In this document: positions 1 to 12,260 of the stretch, in pieces | Layout: each line of letters opens with the position of its first letter | How positions within the stretch are numbered: the stretch's first letter is position 1 | Assembly (NCBI GenBank): GCA_002914805.1 | Contig: JXTB01000633.1 | Span: forward strand, 82,451 to 146,450 | DNA from: Parasponia andersonii | Taxonomy: Eukaryota > Streptophyta > Magnoliopsida > Rosales > Cannabaceae | Direction of reading: 5' to 3' | DNA length: 64,000 bases | The notes under the pieces: model-generated | Seen by the model: the letters and a program-made list of their open reading frames with translations, nothing else | Databases searched by the model: none | Told to the model about the DNA's origin: nothing | Made by a program: the position numbers and the translations under genes

Positions 1-360
1 ATAAGTAGCACAAGAAACTTTCTCTTCCTGAGGGATTCTTATATAATCAAAGATACCTTCCAAACTCCGAATCCACTTCTCAGCTAATAATGGATCTATT
101 TCACCTTTAAAAGCTGGAGGCTTATTCTTTCTGAACCTTTCAGAAAATGGTTCATGACTATCTTGTCTAGCTATAACTTGTACTGGTAATTATTCCTCTC
201 TCCTTTGATCTCATTCTATAAACCTCTTTATTTGTTGAGTATGTCTCTCCACTAATTCAGCCAATCAATGTATAGTAGTATCTTTGTCATTCTCTTAATC
301 AGCCCTCTGTTGGCTAGTATGGCCTTTACCTCTCAGCATGATTTCTTGTATAATGGCCTT
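1..360 (-). pseudogene. Ty3-gypsy gag fragment (cut by window edge)
   Basis: Read on the minus strand, this stretch encodes a typical plant Ty3-gypsy gag core: a PPAFKGE-type motif, then D-P-L-L-A-E-K-W-I-R-S-L-E, and later E-E-K-V-S-C-A-T (about positions 1-190). Further upstream in the same sense, near 280-345, a possible ATG is soon followed by a stop, so the frame is broken. The rest of gag and all of pol would lie left of the window. It sits just inside the LTR that starts at 538, which fits the gag-proximal end of a minus-strand element. The family call is firm; coding ability looks lost. Confidence 0.75.
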
Positions 361-521
361 TTACTTACAAACAAGCATAATAGTCAATAATAATATATGA
401 ATCAAACTTATATAATAGAAATAAAGTCTACATATGAAAATAATTAGACTTACTAGTTGACTGAACTTTCTGTCATATGATCATACATATGTAGGTAGTC
501 TTCAAAAATGACTAAACTTGT

Positions 522-533
522 GCTCTAATACTA
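522..533 (-). other. Degenerate initiator-tRNA-Met primer binding site
   Basis: On the minus strand this reads TAGTATTAGAGC, two changes from the usual plant PBS TGGTATCAGAGC. It lies four bases inside the terminal TG of the adjacent LTR, which is where a PBS belongs. Confidence 0.55.
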
Positions 534-537
534 TAAC

Positions 538-2120
538 TGTAACACTACCTAGCTTAACCATATCACAATATAGATCAAACTAGGAAGTATTACTCTTTTA
601 TAAAATATAACTTTAATTTTGTTCAAAAATTTAGCCCAATTTAAACTTTTAAAACTCTAAAACAAAAAAAAAATTGTGTGACATTACTTTTTGAAAGTAT
701 CTTTACAAAATGTATAACCAGAAAGCCCTTATTAGTTTGTCTTGCCATCAACAGTAATATTTACAATACATCAAAATATAAAGAAAACATCGCCCACAAG
801 TCAAACTCATCTATGTCTATATGATCATAGCAACAAGAAAGCACGATAGCCAACCAACAACTCTATACATCATATATCTCCTCACCTAAATCACGTGAAC
901 TAAATGAGCTAATGCTCAGTAGGTAAAGATCATGTATGCTCGTAAATATGTTTCATGCATAAACTTTATTGAGATTTCTATTGTACTCTTTCTTTCATAA
1001 CTTTTCATTTTGATGCACTTTTCTTAGAAAATATTTCTTTAAAAGGCCCTTGAGTACACTACGAAATCATGGTAGTCAGTAGGTCATGCCTACCTATGCG
1101 GAAAGGAAACACATGGCTAATGCGAACTATGCCTACCCAACGTAAACTGACTAGTTAATGCATCTCATATAACTTATAGTACAATCTTCAGTCCCGGCAG
1201 TCAGTAGGTCATGTCCACCTATGTGGGAGGGGCACATGTGTAATCCATACCTACCCAATGCAGACAAACTAAAAAATGTACTTAAAACATATCTCATAAA
1301 ATCAGTACAATGGTACTACATTGAATCCAATAAATGGAAAAACTTAACTTCCTTGAAAATCATGCTTAAATAATCATGCCATACTCGTGTTTTCCATAAA
1401 TTTTACAACAAAAATATAAATAAAATATAATTGAAATAATACACATAAGCATGTAGGAAAAGATCTTGTATTTACTACTAATTTTATGATGCAGTAAAAA
1501 TAAATCTTTACTTAACTTGAGTCCGATAGAACAGATAGTGAAAAGGGTCAATATCCTTTATGGCAAGGTATATGGAAGACCTGATATGAATTTCATTACT
1601 AAAATGATCACTACAATGTAAAATACTTAAAAAAAATGACCACAAGACTGAAATCACAACTTTCACAAAATTAAGAAATCTAATGACAAAATAAACCAAA
1701 ATGATACATACTTTCATAAAACTAAGTCCATTTACTTCTAAATGGTGCTATTTGGTTTTATAAATATTTGGACAGCTCCTCCTTTATTTTTAGAATATTC
1801 TCACATGATTAAAATTAATTGATTTTTATAAAATATGGATACTTTAAAAATTCATAAATTAATTTAAAACTTGTGTAAAATAAATTTTCGAACTTTAATT
1901 GGAGATAAACTAGTTTGACTGCATTAGTTTCAAAATTTCCTATTTTTAGAAAAATTTGAGCCATTAAGATCATATTATATGTAAACAAGTATTAAAATAC
2001 AAGAACTAAGTAATTAACCTTTGCTAGTCTATGTCTTGTATTCTTGATCTTTATTTTCAAGCCCTTTTCTATAATCCATCTTGAATGTCTTATGATCCTT
2101 TCAATTTAGATTGCCACACA
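538..2120 (-). repeat. Ty3-gypsy LTR, copy 1 (5' LTR of the minus-strand element)
   Basis: It starts TGTAACACTACC, next to the PBS and gag remnant. Most of it matches, in inverse orientation, the sequence at about 48131-50273, which defines both as one repeat family. The shared stretches include the GAGTACACTAC segment near 1050, two GGTAGTCAGTAGGTCATG-like boxes near 1070 and 1200, and the TCAATATCCTTTATGGCAAGG segment near 1550. The right boundary is an estimate: homology fades near 2120, where a CA end (CCACACA) is seen, and LINE sequence is recognisable by about 2205. Confidence 0.55.
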
Positions 2121-2204
2121 CTTAAGTAAATTATTAATTCTTAATCATATATTTATTAATTTCAAAACATAAGTATAAGAGTGATGATACAAAGCATTAG
2201 TCAA
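2121..2204. other. Short junction of uncertain origin
   Basis: AT-rich sequence between the likely LTR end and the first recognisable LINE codons. It may be LINE-derived; nothing else is visible. Confidence 0.3.
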
Positions 2205-4396
2205 CACCAATAACCCTTTGTAGGGAGCTTGAAACAATGATATACCATTATTTATGGGGAGGCAAGGAAAGGGAGTCCAAAATTCATTGGTTTAGTTGGG
2301 ATAGCATGTGTCTACCTAAGAGATAGAGTGGTATGGGATTCAAGGCTTTGAGTGAGTTCAATAAAGCTATGGTGGCTAAACAAGCTTGGTGACTCATTAA
2401 GTGTCCTGACACATTAATGGCTAAAGTGCTTAAAGCTAAGTACTTCTCTTGTTCTTCATATTTTGACGCTAAAGTTGGCATAAGTGCTTCTATGTGTGGC
2501 AAAGAATTATGTGAGATTTTGATATATTAAGATATGGTATGTGATGGAGGGTCGGTGACGATCTCTCTATTGGGCTCCTCAATGATTAGTGGCTACCTTG
2601 CCATACCACTTTCAAACCCATTACACGAATATCCCATCAAGGAGATCATTGGAGGGTCGGTTATTTTATTTTTAATGGAGGTTAGAATACTGCTTTTCTT
2701 GAGCAATTCTATTGCCTATTGATATTGATTTGATCAAGCATATCCTCCTTAGTTCCATGCCTCGCCTAGATCACTTTCTTTGGCATTTTGATAACTCAGG
2801 CCTGTACACTGTGAAATCTGATTACAAACTAGATCATTCACTTCTAGCTGATAAAGAGAGTTTGAAAAGTGGACATGATTTTTCTTAGTAAAGAAGTCTT
2901 TGGAAGTTGCATGTGTCATCCAAGATTAAAATTTGCTTATGGAGAGGGTTTTTAGAAATTTTGTCAATGAGCAGCAATTCGCAACACATGCATGTATCCT
3001 GTTTAGAGTGGTTTCCTTTTTGCAAGAAGAAAGTTGCGACGTCCATTCATAGTTTCTAGTTGTGTGAACATATTATTACAGTTTGATCATTAAGTTCCTT
3101 GTGGTCAAAGCTTTGTAATTTTATTGGCTTTACTTTCAGTGTATTCTGTATTTTTGCAACAGAAAATTTATCCGAAAGGAGTTGGCTATTTTTTGTTTCC
3201 TCTGCTGGAGCATTTGGGGCATAAGGAATCACTATGTTTTTGAGAACTTATTTTTTGCTCCAACGGATATTATTGCTAGTGTTGACCTGTTATTGGATAG
3301 TTATCGAATAGCTGATTTGCAATCTCAAGCTCCTATTAACACTGTAGCAAAGCGATAAAAGATGGGTTCTCCCTAGTAAAGCTGGTCTGAAACTCAACAT
3401 TGATGCATTATTTGTTGAAGATGACGGGAGAGCAAGTTATGGTATTATTTTTCATGATATTTCATTTCTAGTAGTGGCATTATCTTATGACATGTTTGAA
3501 GGTTCTACACAATAGGCTAAATTAATGACTGTTTGTGAGAGGCTACTTCTTGCTTCCAAATATGAGTTACAAATAGAGCTTAGAATATGATGCCATAAAT
3601 ATTGTTCAAGCTATTCTTGCTTCATTTATTCTGTTGATGGTTTAATTATTGAAAATATTTTAGAATTACTCTCACTTGTAAAATGTGGTAGTTGTTACCA
3701 TATTTCTTGTTAAATTAATATGGCAGCCCACACTTTAGCATAAGTGAGATTAGTAGAGATGTCAATGTGGGCCGGCTCACATTCTGAATAAAAAATATAG
3801 CACTGGCCCGGTACACATTTCATATAATAGGGTCAGAGCAATAGACCTATCAGCTCGGTCTAGCTCACATACAGACCTACATTTAATCAGTTTATATATA
3901 ATTTTAAATATATTTCTAAATTAAAATTTAAAGAAATCTCAATTAAATTTTTTTTATTTATATGCTTTTAATGTTATTTATTTACTTATTTTTATTTATT
4001 TTCAATTTATTTAAATTTTAAAATAATATGAATGAGTTTTAAACCTATATTTTAACTTACATAAATACATATTTGATAGTTTAAAGTATAGAATAACAAC
4101 AAATTATGCTCACATTTTGGCTCATATTCAGCCCTCATAGGCACGGCCCACTTAGACCCGTTTAAAATGTGAGTTAGATCTGTGGGACATGCTAGTCCCC
4201 TTAATAAGAATATAGGTCAAGTCGGGCTAGTACAAAGCTTGTGTAGGCTAATCAAATATAGGTCGGACCGGTCCGATCCAACCCACTTTACATCTCTAGA
4301 AATTGGGATCTTTATTTGTTGTTTTAGGGGATCAGAGGTCTATTGAAGCTGATTTGGCTACTATTCATTCATAAATCCCTTGAGAATCATTTCAAA
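2205..4396 (+). pseudogene. L1-type LINE remnant (RT C-terminus, zf-RVT, RNase H), split by a MITE
   Basis: Plus-strand frames with many stops give the familiar plant LINE ORF2 tail. There is a YLWGG...KIHW(F)SWD segment (about 2250-2310), then G-M-G-F-K-A-L-S-E-F-N-K-A-M-V-A-K-Q-A-W (2330-2390), and A-K-V-L-K-A-K-Y-F (2415-2445). A zf-RVT-like W-K-L-H-V-S-S-K-I-K stretch follows (about 2900-2940). An RNase H-like segment with L-N-I-D-A-L-F near 3395 and M-A-A-H-T-L-A near 3720 comes last. The 3' end is displaced by an hAT-like MITE (3754-4298) and resumes after it. The (CAAA)n run at 4397 may be the LINE's 3' tail. It is clearly non-functional. Confidence 0.75.
3754..4298. mobile_element. 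hAT-like MITE inserted in the LINE remnant
   Basis: The ends are inverted copies: TAGAGATGTCAATGTGGGCC at the left and, reverse-complemented, TAGAGATGTAAAGTGGGTTG at the right. TAGRGATGTmAA is typical of plant hAT termini. The flanking 8-mers GAGATTAG and GAAATTGG match at 6 of 8 bases, fitting an aged 8-bp hAT target duplication. The 545-bp body is AT-rich with GGCCCG/CGGGCC-type subterminal motifs and has no coding capacity. Confidence 0.7.
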
Positions 4397-4434
4397 AAAC
4401 AAACAAACAAACAAACAAACAAACAAACAAACAA
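4397..4434 (+). repeat. (CAAA)n microsatellite
   Basis: About nine near-perfect CAAA units. The position just after the LINE RNase H region suggests a LINE 3' tail that expanded as a microsatellite. Confidence 0.9.
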
Positions 4435-6956
4435 TGTCCTTTAGATATAGAGTATTTATATAAAATGCCACTTTTTTCACATCAATTTAAAAAAAAAAAA
4501 AGTTGTTCTTTACACTTAATTAATGAATAAACATTTTTTTTTCATTTTATTTTTGTTAAATAGTTATTTTTTAATATATCAATTTTTATATTTATATATC
4601 ATGTTAGCCCAAGATTGATAACCCAAGAGGGGGTGAATTTAGTTTTAAAACTTTTTAAGAAACTTTTCAATTATACAAAACCACAGACCATTATTTTTAA
4701 CTTTGAAGCTATAAGAATAATAATACCAAATGTATAGCGATAATATCAAGCAAATTAAGTACACTATATATCCTACATTCAATCAAATAGTTTGTAATAA
4801 AGTAAAGAATGTAGAGATAGAGAAAATGTAAACTCAGTTTTGCCTACATCCCTTACTCTTAGTAACTTGCTTTGAGTTTATACTATTTGAATCAAGATTG
4901 TGGATTTGACTTACCTTTTTGTAAATAGAGTGAATTTTTTTTAGGCTCACTTATGTATTGACAATAGTTTTGACTCTGCCTTTATCACGCCTAACCTCAG
5001 ATTTTTTTGACTCTGGTACTAATCTTCACATACACAAATTATTTAGATAATGATGTCAATCTCATCAACTCACAAATTGTTTAGACTTTGGTGATAACCT
5101 CACTACACTCGGGTTATTTAGACTCTGGTAGTAACCTCACCTAAATCAGATTGTTTATAAATCTGATGCCAACCTCACCTCACGTTCAATAGTTTTTCAA
5201 TAATCAAGAGTGAACATACTTAAGAACTCTCCTCACAAAAGTAATGAATACAATTTTGGCTTAGGAGATTTGAGAATAATGTACAATAAATGCTTTAAGA
5301 TTGGCTCAATATGATTTGAATATATAATTGATATGAAAATAGGTTAAGACACTTTAAGAGTTAATGGACATCAATTTAGGTTCATGTTCTTATCTTAAAT
5401 ACCACCAAATGAGGCTTTATATATAGATATCCAAGAAAAGTAGCTGTTTATAGTCGTTATTTACTCTCTGTGGCTATTCTAGTCGACCAGCCATATAGCC
5501 GTTGGAGCCAACAGCTTCTAACGGTCATATTTTTTGGCCTATTGAAAACTCTAGTTGACTAATTGGTTGACCAAACTTTGACAGATTTCCATTTTCGTCG
5601 TTTTTTAGATTCTAACAGGATTTTTAGTGTTTTTCAAATGTAGACTTCTAAATTTGTTGTGAACATTTTAAAATATAGAATATCAATTTGAAAAGAATCT
5701 TTTGGCTACTGCAAACTTATTTTGGATTCGCAAAGATATTTAAAAATAATTTAGAAAGTGTTAATTTCAAAATATATTCTAGCTTATAAATAGAAAATCT
5801 CATTTTAGCCTATTTCAAATAATCATGGTTTCAAATATATTTGTCACTTATTTAAACTTAAGAAATTATGTATTAAAAAATATTTTGTCCATTTAAATAA
5901 ATTATTATTTTCTATTTTCAAACTTCTATAATAAAATAATCATTCTAAGCTTAAGATAGTTTGAAAACTCTTTTGAAAGTATGAGGTAATGCAAAAAGAA
6001 TTTATGTACAATGAACTAAATCAAATATAAGACTAAACATGAAATATATCCTATCTAAATACGGTCTTGTATCTTGATTGTTTATCTTCAAATTTGATTC
6101 TAATAAATTCAATATGCATCTATCTTCAAGCTTGATTCATTGATCAACTTGACTTAGAACTTTAAAATCATTTTACTACACACTCAAGTTAAAATATTAG
6201 TACCAAATCAAATGTTTGTTATCTTCAAAATAAGAGTGAGTAAGATTGAAACTTTAATTTCTCAATATATCAATTTTAAGTATGCTATATCATTTTTTTA
6301 ATAGGATATCAATGGTATAAAACACATCATTTTTGATAGTATTGATACGTTCCTTATAAAAATGATTTATTTCGGCACTTTCTAATAAATTCAGCTATTT
6401 TTTTAAAGTGTATGAAAAACGACCATTCTTTAAATAATGACATAAATTCAGTCATTTGGCTAAGAAGCCCCTTAAATTTAATAATGCACATCTTGAAGTA
6501 AAAATAGACTTTAAAGTCTTAAAAAAATTCGTAACCCTAGTAAAAAAAATTCCAAATATCTTAGGTGTGCCGAATTTTCCTTAATTAAACTATCTATTAA
6601 CTGATAGGAGGGCATTTTGTTATTCTATTTCATCCCTAATTTTACATTCATAATAAAAGTATAAACTAATGAAAAGAGACCAAAAAAAAACTTAAGTTAT
6701 GTATTAATACTTAATAAACAAGAGAAGCATAATTAAAATTAAAATATACTAATCTGATTGAGTTAAGGCATCAACTATTACCTTAAATACAAAATATATA
6801 TTTTAAAATTTGTCATTATCTTATGCATATGAAATAAATAGAAATTAGAATATTATTTTAACTTTTAACTCCTATAATTTAATTTATTACCTCTCCTCCC
6901 CCACCCCCGAAGAAAGGCAAGCATGGCAAATTCAAAGGAAAGTGTAGTCCATACCC
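4435..6956. repeat. AT-rich degenerate repeat region, LTR-like segment 4602-6263
   Basis: There is no gene here. A segment starting TGTTAGCCCAAGATTG and containing AGAGGGGGTGAATTTAG (about 4624-4640) looks like plant LTR-element sequence. Between about 4960 and 5190 it carries four or five diverged copies of a roughly 50-bp unit with a TAGACTCTGGTAGTAACCTCAC-like core. The 14-mer AATATATCAATTTT occurs at 4573-4586 and again at 6264-6277, bracketing the segment. Classification is uncertain. Confidence 0.35.
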
Positions 6957-7136
6957 AGCTCACTCTTTTCAATCCACCTATCTTGGCAGCTCTTCTTATT
7001 GGCAATTTTGCGATAAATAATTTATTATGTATTAGATAGTATCATCCAGCTCACTCTTTTCAAACTGCCTGTCTTGGTAGCTCTCTTATTAGCGGTTTTG
7101 TGACGAATGATTTATCATAGATTAGATAGTCGATGT
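6957..7136. repeat. Two-copy tandem repeat, ~91-bp unit
   Basis: AGCTCACTCTTTTCAA begins at 6957 and again at 7048. Both copies run through a CTTGG(C/T)AGCTC... box and end near ATTAGATAGT. The copies have diverged visibly, so the duplication is not recent. Confidence 0.8.
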
Positions 7137-7285
7137 GGATTGACGAGTTTTTATTCATCCCTAACTCCTTAGCAAAAAGACTAAATGTTATTGGTTAACG
7201 ATATTACTTAAATTACACTCTACCAAAATAATTTTCTTACACTTTACATTGGCTTATGATTGTTTTTACTAATTTGTTTATTTAG

Positions 7286-7371
7286 ATTTTAATTATATTT
7301 TGCACAAAGTGAATATTAACTAGTTGTTATTTTAATTATAGTTTGTACAAAGTGAATATTAACTAGTTGTT
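7286..7371. repeat. Two-copy tandem repeat, 43-bp unit
   Basis: ATTTTAATTATA...CACAAAGTGAATATTAACTAGTTGTT is repeated with a 43-bp period, starting at 7286 and 7329. Only a few mismatches separate the copies. Confidence 0.85.
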
Positions 7372-10106
7372 CAAGTTCGATAGGATTATAATCATAATTA
7401 AAATACATGAATATGATATATAAATTGTAAATGTAAATATCTGGTATTGATGGCTAAAAAAAAAAAGATAAAAGAGAGGAAAAGTCCAAATACCCTTCAT
7501 ACGTAATGGGCTTAGGATCAGAAAAGAGCCACTCATATAGGAAGAATTCTCACGTGCATAAGCTCGAAGAGGTTAAAGGCATAACTCAATTTTCTCATGC
7601 ATAATAAAAGAAACAGGCCAATATGTTCATGCCACATAGTCATGATAAATTCAATTGATTACATGCAATTTATGCCAAGCAATCATACTAAATTCAGTCA
7701 ATATTTACACTAAGCAATCATACATTTATGCTAATTTATTCATACTGAGGTTGATATCTATCCTTCTAGTACGCTCGTACTATACATTATGTATAACCCT
7801 TAAGCTCATGCATATGTGAACATGCGATTCATGCACAATATAAGCTCACATGCAAAACATGTATATACCATTACTATTTTCATGTAATATACCACAATAA
7901 GATACTTATAAATATAGTAGATATATATATTTAATATAAAGTGGACCTAAGCCACTAATAAAGGAGATTCAATGATGGGTTGTGGAATAGAAGGCACAAA
8001 AGTTTAGTAAAATCTTGTCAATAATTTAGTTAAGAACATTATGGCTTACTTAGGAAGCACATAATTTAAAATTAAATTATTGGGAGGGGCAAAAGGATCC
8101 CATAAAGTCCAAAAAGCCTAAAAGTAGACACAAGCTTATTAAAAGACCAAAGCTTAGATGTAGATCCTGTGAAGACCAGAAAAAAACTTGGTATAAGCCT
8201 CATAGTCCTATAAATCAGAGTCCAAAGCCCAAATATAAAAACTTAAGGAGGATCTGACCATGGAAAAGAGTTCAAGAGAGTGTAGTCAAGCATAGCATTA
8301 ACATAGCTTTCAGGTTAGCAGTTACTATGTTTTCTCATTCTGTCGTTAGCTAAAAAAGAAAAAAAGTCCCAGCATTGCTTGATTTGAGTTCTCATATTTC
8401 CCAAACCTCAGTGATATAGTGTCATGTCTTGTTCAACATTTAATAAGCTCTCTATTCTTAGCTTTGGAAAAAATTCGAGGAAAAAGAGAGACTGAAACTT
8501 ACCTAAACTGAGAGATTCTTCAATGATCACTATTTTTTTAATATAGGATTGGCCTATAAAAGAGGGCCATTAACTGTTGGATGGACTTAACCTAGAGGTA
8601 GCATTCTTCCTCTCGTTTCTGATCCAACCTCTGTTAAACCCAGCCAAGTCAAATTCATATAACCTTAGCTCTTCCCTTTAATCACCCCCAACTACTAAGA
8701 ACAAAGATCTTATCATAAACCAAAAGTTTTACCTCACAAATGCTCATCTCCCTTAAATCCATATCATGGGAATCTAATAGTTTACTAAGCTTTTTTCCCA
8801 TTCCTTATCTCTATTATGATCTTGTAATTTGTCATTATACTCTATTTTTAAGCCTTTCTTTTTTAAGAAAAGAACTTGATTGGTGGAAAGTATGGAATAT
8901 CTTTAACTCCTAAGGTCCAGTGTTAGTGTTCTTTTTTTTTTAGGGGAAGTTAGTAGTTCACAGAAGTTTACTCGATATCAGAAATCTTTGATTATATCAA
9001 CAGTTACCCCCAACTCTCAGTCAATATCATATCTCAAAGGATAATGATATATAACCCAAGATTTATACTCAATTTGTAATATCTATAAGTTGAGAATGCT
9101 ATGTAATAATCTAAGATTTATACTCAATTTATAAGATCAATATAAGTGGCATGTCATTTTTTACCATTTAATTGATGAATATGATTAAATTTTTCGTGAT
9201 AATTTCTAACACTTCAATTGAATATATACATGTATTGGTATTAAAATTTTAATATAAATTTTAAGATACCTAGCATCATTATATCTCAAAATAAGCGAAG
9301 CAAATTATTATATATGTGGATACCATATCTCAATCTAAGAAGTATTTTATCTACACACCAAATTCAATAGTGAAGAAAAAGAGTCTTGCTTAACCTCGTC
9401 CTAAGATTTGATGGTCCTGCACTAACTTACCGTACTGACAACCTATTGTTCTATATCCTGGAACTAGTTTTTTAACCATCTCGGAATAGAATTCAAAACG
9501 GATTTTATAATAAAATGACTAAATTTCAAACCTATTTTAAGTAAATGTTTTTTTCTCAAATACTATAGCAAAATAATTGCTATATTGAAGTATATACTAA
9601 GTATAAAATATAATATACTCAATACATAACCTAAAGTAAGTATATAAGTTGATATACTAAATATAAAAATACATATACTTGATCATTTAACTATAAAATG
9701 AGAAAAAGGGCAACTATTGACTTATTAAAACAAAATGTAATAAAAGGACAAACCGTCTAATTTCCCTTCAAAAACTTGACATTTATGTCGAGGAAACTCA
9801 AAATTTGGTCATTTTTCTACGAAGTCCAACCCAAAAATTGTCTAAAAGCCCAGTTGAGACTTAAAGAGCCCGCAAACTCGTGTACTTCTTTGGGGCTTTT
9901 AGATTAGCTTAAACAACACTTGGTCAACTAACGTAGTCCGTACATCTTCCCCGCCACAACAAACGACCAATCAATCCCATTCCCACTGGTTGTGGCGAAC
10001 ACGTTCCCCTCTTTTGACCAGTCAAAACCTCAATCTCCCAGCTCAAGATTTTCCCCAATAAACCCAGAAAGGCTGGATCGGCCGAGTTCCCATCGTTGAA
10101 TCTCCT
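7372..10106. other. Intergenic, TE-like, no gene recognised; promoter side of the FAX gene
   Basis: There is no sustained coding frame. A CCTATAAAAGAGGGCC stretch near 8552 resembles an LTR-type TATA box, suggesting a degraded LTR somewhere in 7500-9050, but no termini could be paired. Sequence 9550-9690 is extremely AT-rich with repeated TATACT words. The final 300 bases before the ATG at 10107 become less AT-rich and probably contain the FAX promoter and 5' UTR. Confidence 0.4.
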
Positions 10107-11362
10107 ATGGCAGCCACAACCTCCCAAATCTCCTGCTTCTCCGCCATCAACCGCCACCGCTCCTTCTTATCCTCATCTCTACTCCGTCCCCAGGTACCCA
10201 CTTAAAATTTTCTCTCTTTCATTTTTGCTTATGTTTTGAGCTAACTGGGTACTTTTTGTTTATTTTTTGGGCAAAAAAAGTCATGGAGTAATACGAGCCT
10301 CGAACGAGGTTCTGGGACCCTTAGTAAGACCAGTTTGAGTTCCGGGTCCATTCAGCGGAAACCCCATGTGGAAAAAGCAGAGAAATCTTCATACCCTGCT
10401 TTGGAAGAGGTAGAAGAAGAAGAGAATGGTGTTGGGAATTTGGGGACCAGTGAGCAGAAGAGATCGGCGAAGATCCATGATTTTTGTTTCGGAATTCCCT
10501 TTGGTGAGTGTTTTTCGCGATTGCCCATTTGGTTTTTGTTGTTATACATGTGAGAATTGGGTTTAAGTTGATTGAAATGGCTTCTGCTATGGTGGTTTTT
10601 GAGTTGTGCTTGTGTGATTTGAGGCAGGTGGGATCGTTCTTAGTGGGGGGCTTCTTGGTTTTGTCTTTTCGAGAAATCCTGCGACTTTGAGCACTGGTGT
10701 GCTTTACGGGGGAGCTTTGTTAGCTCTCAGCACTTTTAGCTTGAAGATCTGGAGGCAAGGGAAATCCAGCTTGCCATTCATTATAGGCCAAGGAGGTAAT
10801 GTTTCCGTATGTTTAATAAATCTGTCAACTTTAAAGTTCGGTTGACTTCATCAATGGAATTATAGCATTATACCACTTTGGCATCTGTAGTTTAAGTTTT
10901 GGTGAGGACCCTTTTTGCAGCAATGTCTGAATTGAAGATTTTTCTGCTTTTATGTGATGGTTGCAGCACTAGCGGCGGCTCTACTCTGGAAGAACTTTCA
11001 GACATTCTCGTTGGTAAGATATTGAGTTAGAAGAATGAAGCTCTTACTATTTCCAGTCTGAATATAAGCTGCTTCTTGTTTTTCTAACTTTACTGCTGTT
11101 TTCCTTGATGCAGACAAAGAAAGTATTTCCTACAGGCTTTTATGCTTTTATTAGGTACTTCAAGGAGTGGCTGCCTTCTGTTTTTATGAATTGTTTAAGC
11201 CTTTGATTTTGATATATCAACTCCTTGTTCTTTTTAATTTAATTTCTTTTCGGGATTCGCTGCAGTGCTGCAATGTTGGGCTTCTATTCATACGTGCTGC
11301 TTTCTGGAGGAAACCCACCACCAAAGAAGTTGAAGTCATCTCCAAGTGTTGCATCGTCATAG
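10107..11362 (+). CDS. FAX/Tmem_14-family chloroplast membrane protein (fatty acid export type)
   Basis: Six exons, all GT-AG and phase-consistent: 10107-10193, 10281-10503, 10628-10795, 10967-11013, 11114-11154 and 11266-11362 (stop TAG). They give 220 residues. The first ~35 residues are Ser/Arg-rich and lack acidic residues, as in a plastid transit peptide. An acidic stretch rich in Glu follows (about residues 70-85). Then come Gly-rich hydrophobic segments typical of Tmem_14: GGIVLSGGLLGFVFSRN, STGVLYGGALLALSTFSLKIW, a GQG(A)LAAALLWKNF segment, and a C-terminal helix ending LLSGGNPPPKKLK. FAX proteins sit in plastid envelopes and are thought to move free fatty acids out for ER lipid synthesis. 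Length and motifs fit the smaller plastid FAX2/FAX4-type members; I cannot decide which. The acceptor of exon 2 (AAAAAAAG) is weak and could be shifted. Confidence 0.85.
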
Positions 11363-11664
11363 AAAAGCCATAATGAGGTTAGATATGTGAAGTGTGAATT
11401 TTTTTTCCTTTTCATTTTTTGGTACTGTCTTATCTTTTCGTTTGAGCTAAGTAAAGGTCACAGTTGAATGATGGAGAAGTTGTTATGATTAATGCAAGTA
11501 TAGATTAGCTGTAAGTCAACCATGCCTTTTATTTATTTTACTCGGTCCAAGTTAGGTTCTGATAGAATGAGGGTATACATTTGTTGATTATGTGCAAAAT
11601 AAAAGGCTTAAGTTGAATGAAAGGCGTAAGGTAAGATCGCTGTTTAAGTTCTTATTGTGCATTT
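11363..11664. other. 3' flank of the FAX gene
   Basis: Likely 3' UTR and downstream spacer, T-rich near 11400; no other feature is visible. Confidence 0.5.
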
Positions 11665-12255
11665 ATACAGCCTTGAGGCTTACATCTCACTGGGTATCCA
11701 CTGGGACTTTAGATGCCTCCCCTGTGTAAGAGTTATAGATATGATGGATTTTAGCCTTAACTCTTGAAGCAGTTAGCCCTAATCCTCATATCTTCTTGTT
11801 TATTTCTCCGAGAAGACGTATATCATATATGAATCAAGCCTAAAATAGAGGAGACCCAATGTGTGAAAATATGAACCTGTAATGTTATGGTTCAAATAAT
11901 TAGGCTTTAAGACTTAGATATCATGTCTCATCAAACCTTAAAGGAAAGGCTTTATGTCTCACATCTGATCAGGCCTTGAGGCTTTATGTCTCATACAGCC
12001 TGAAGGCTTAGACTCCGCAACTTGCTCAAGCCTTGGTCCTTGTGAGCCTCAAGGTCGAGATCCTGCCTCTTGAGAAGCCTTGAGGCTTGGTCTTGTATAG
12101 GCCTCACCCATCACAACAACCACTGAGGCTTATGCCTCGTTAAGCCTCAACCTTAAGCCTTGCATAGCCTTGAGTCTTGCCTTAGAGTTACGCTTTGCAT
12201 TCACGGTCCATCAAGCCCCAAGGCTAAGCTCATGCCTTACAAGCCTCAAGTAAGG
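11665..12255. repeat. Degenerate array of GCCTTGAGGCTT-type motifs
   Basis: About a dozen spaced copies of a short self-complementary motif occur here (AGCCTTGAGGCTT, GGCCTTGAGGCTT, AAGCCTCAAGG, GAGGCTTATGCCTC and variants), often followed by TATGTCTCA or TGGTCTTG. Spacing is irregular, about 20-60 bp. The array is interrupted by the solo LTR at 12261 and no coding frame spans it. Confidence 0.7.
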
Positions 12256-12260
12256 CAATC

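Noticed and set aside
8540..8580. CCTATAAAAGAGGGCC as a promoter of a gene
   Set aside because: No coding frame follows. It looks more like a TATA box in a decayed LTR, but no LTR ends could be paired, so no element was called.
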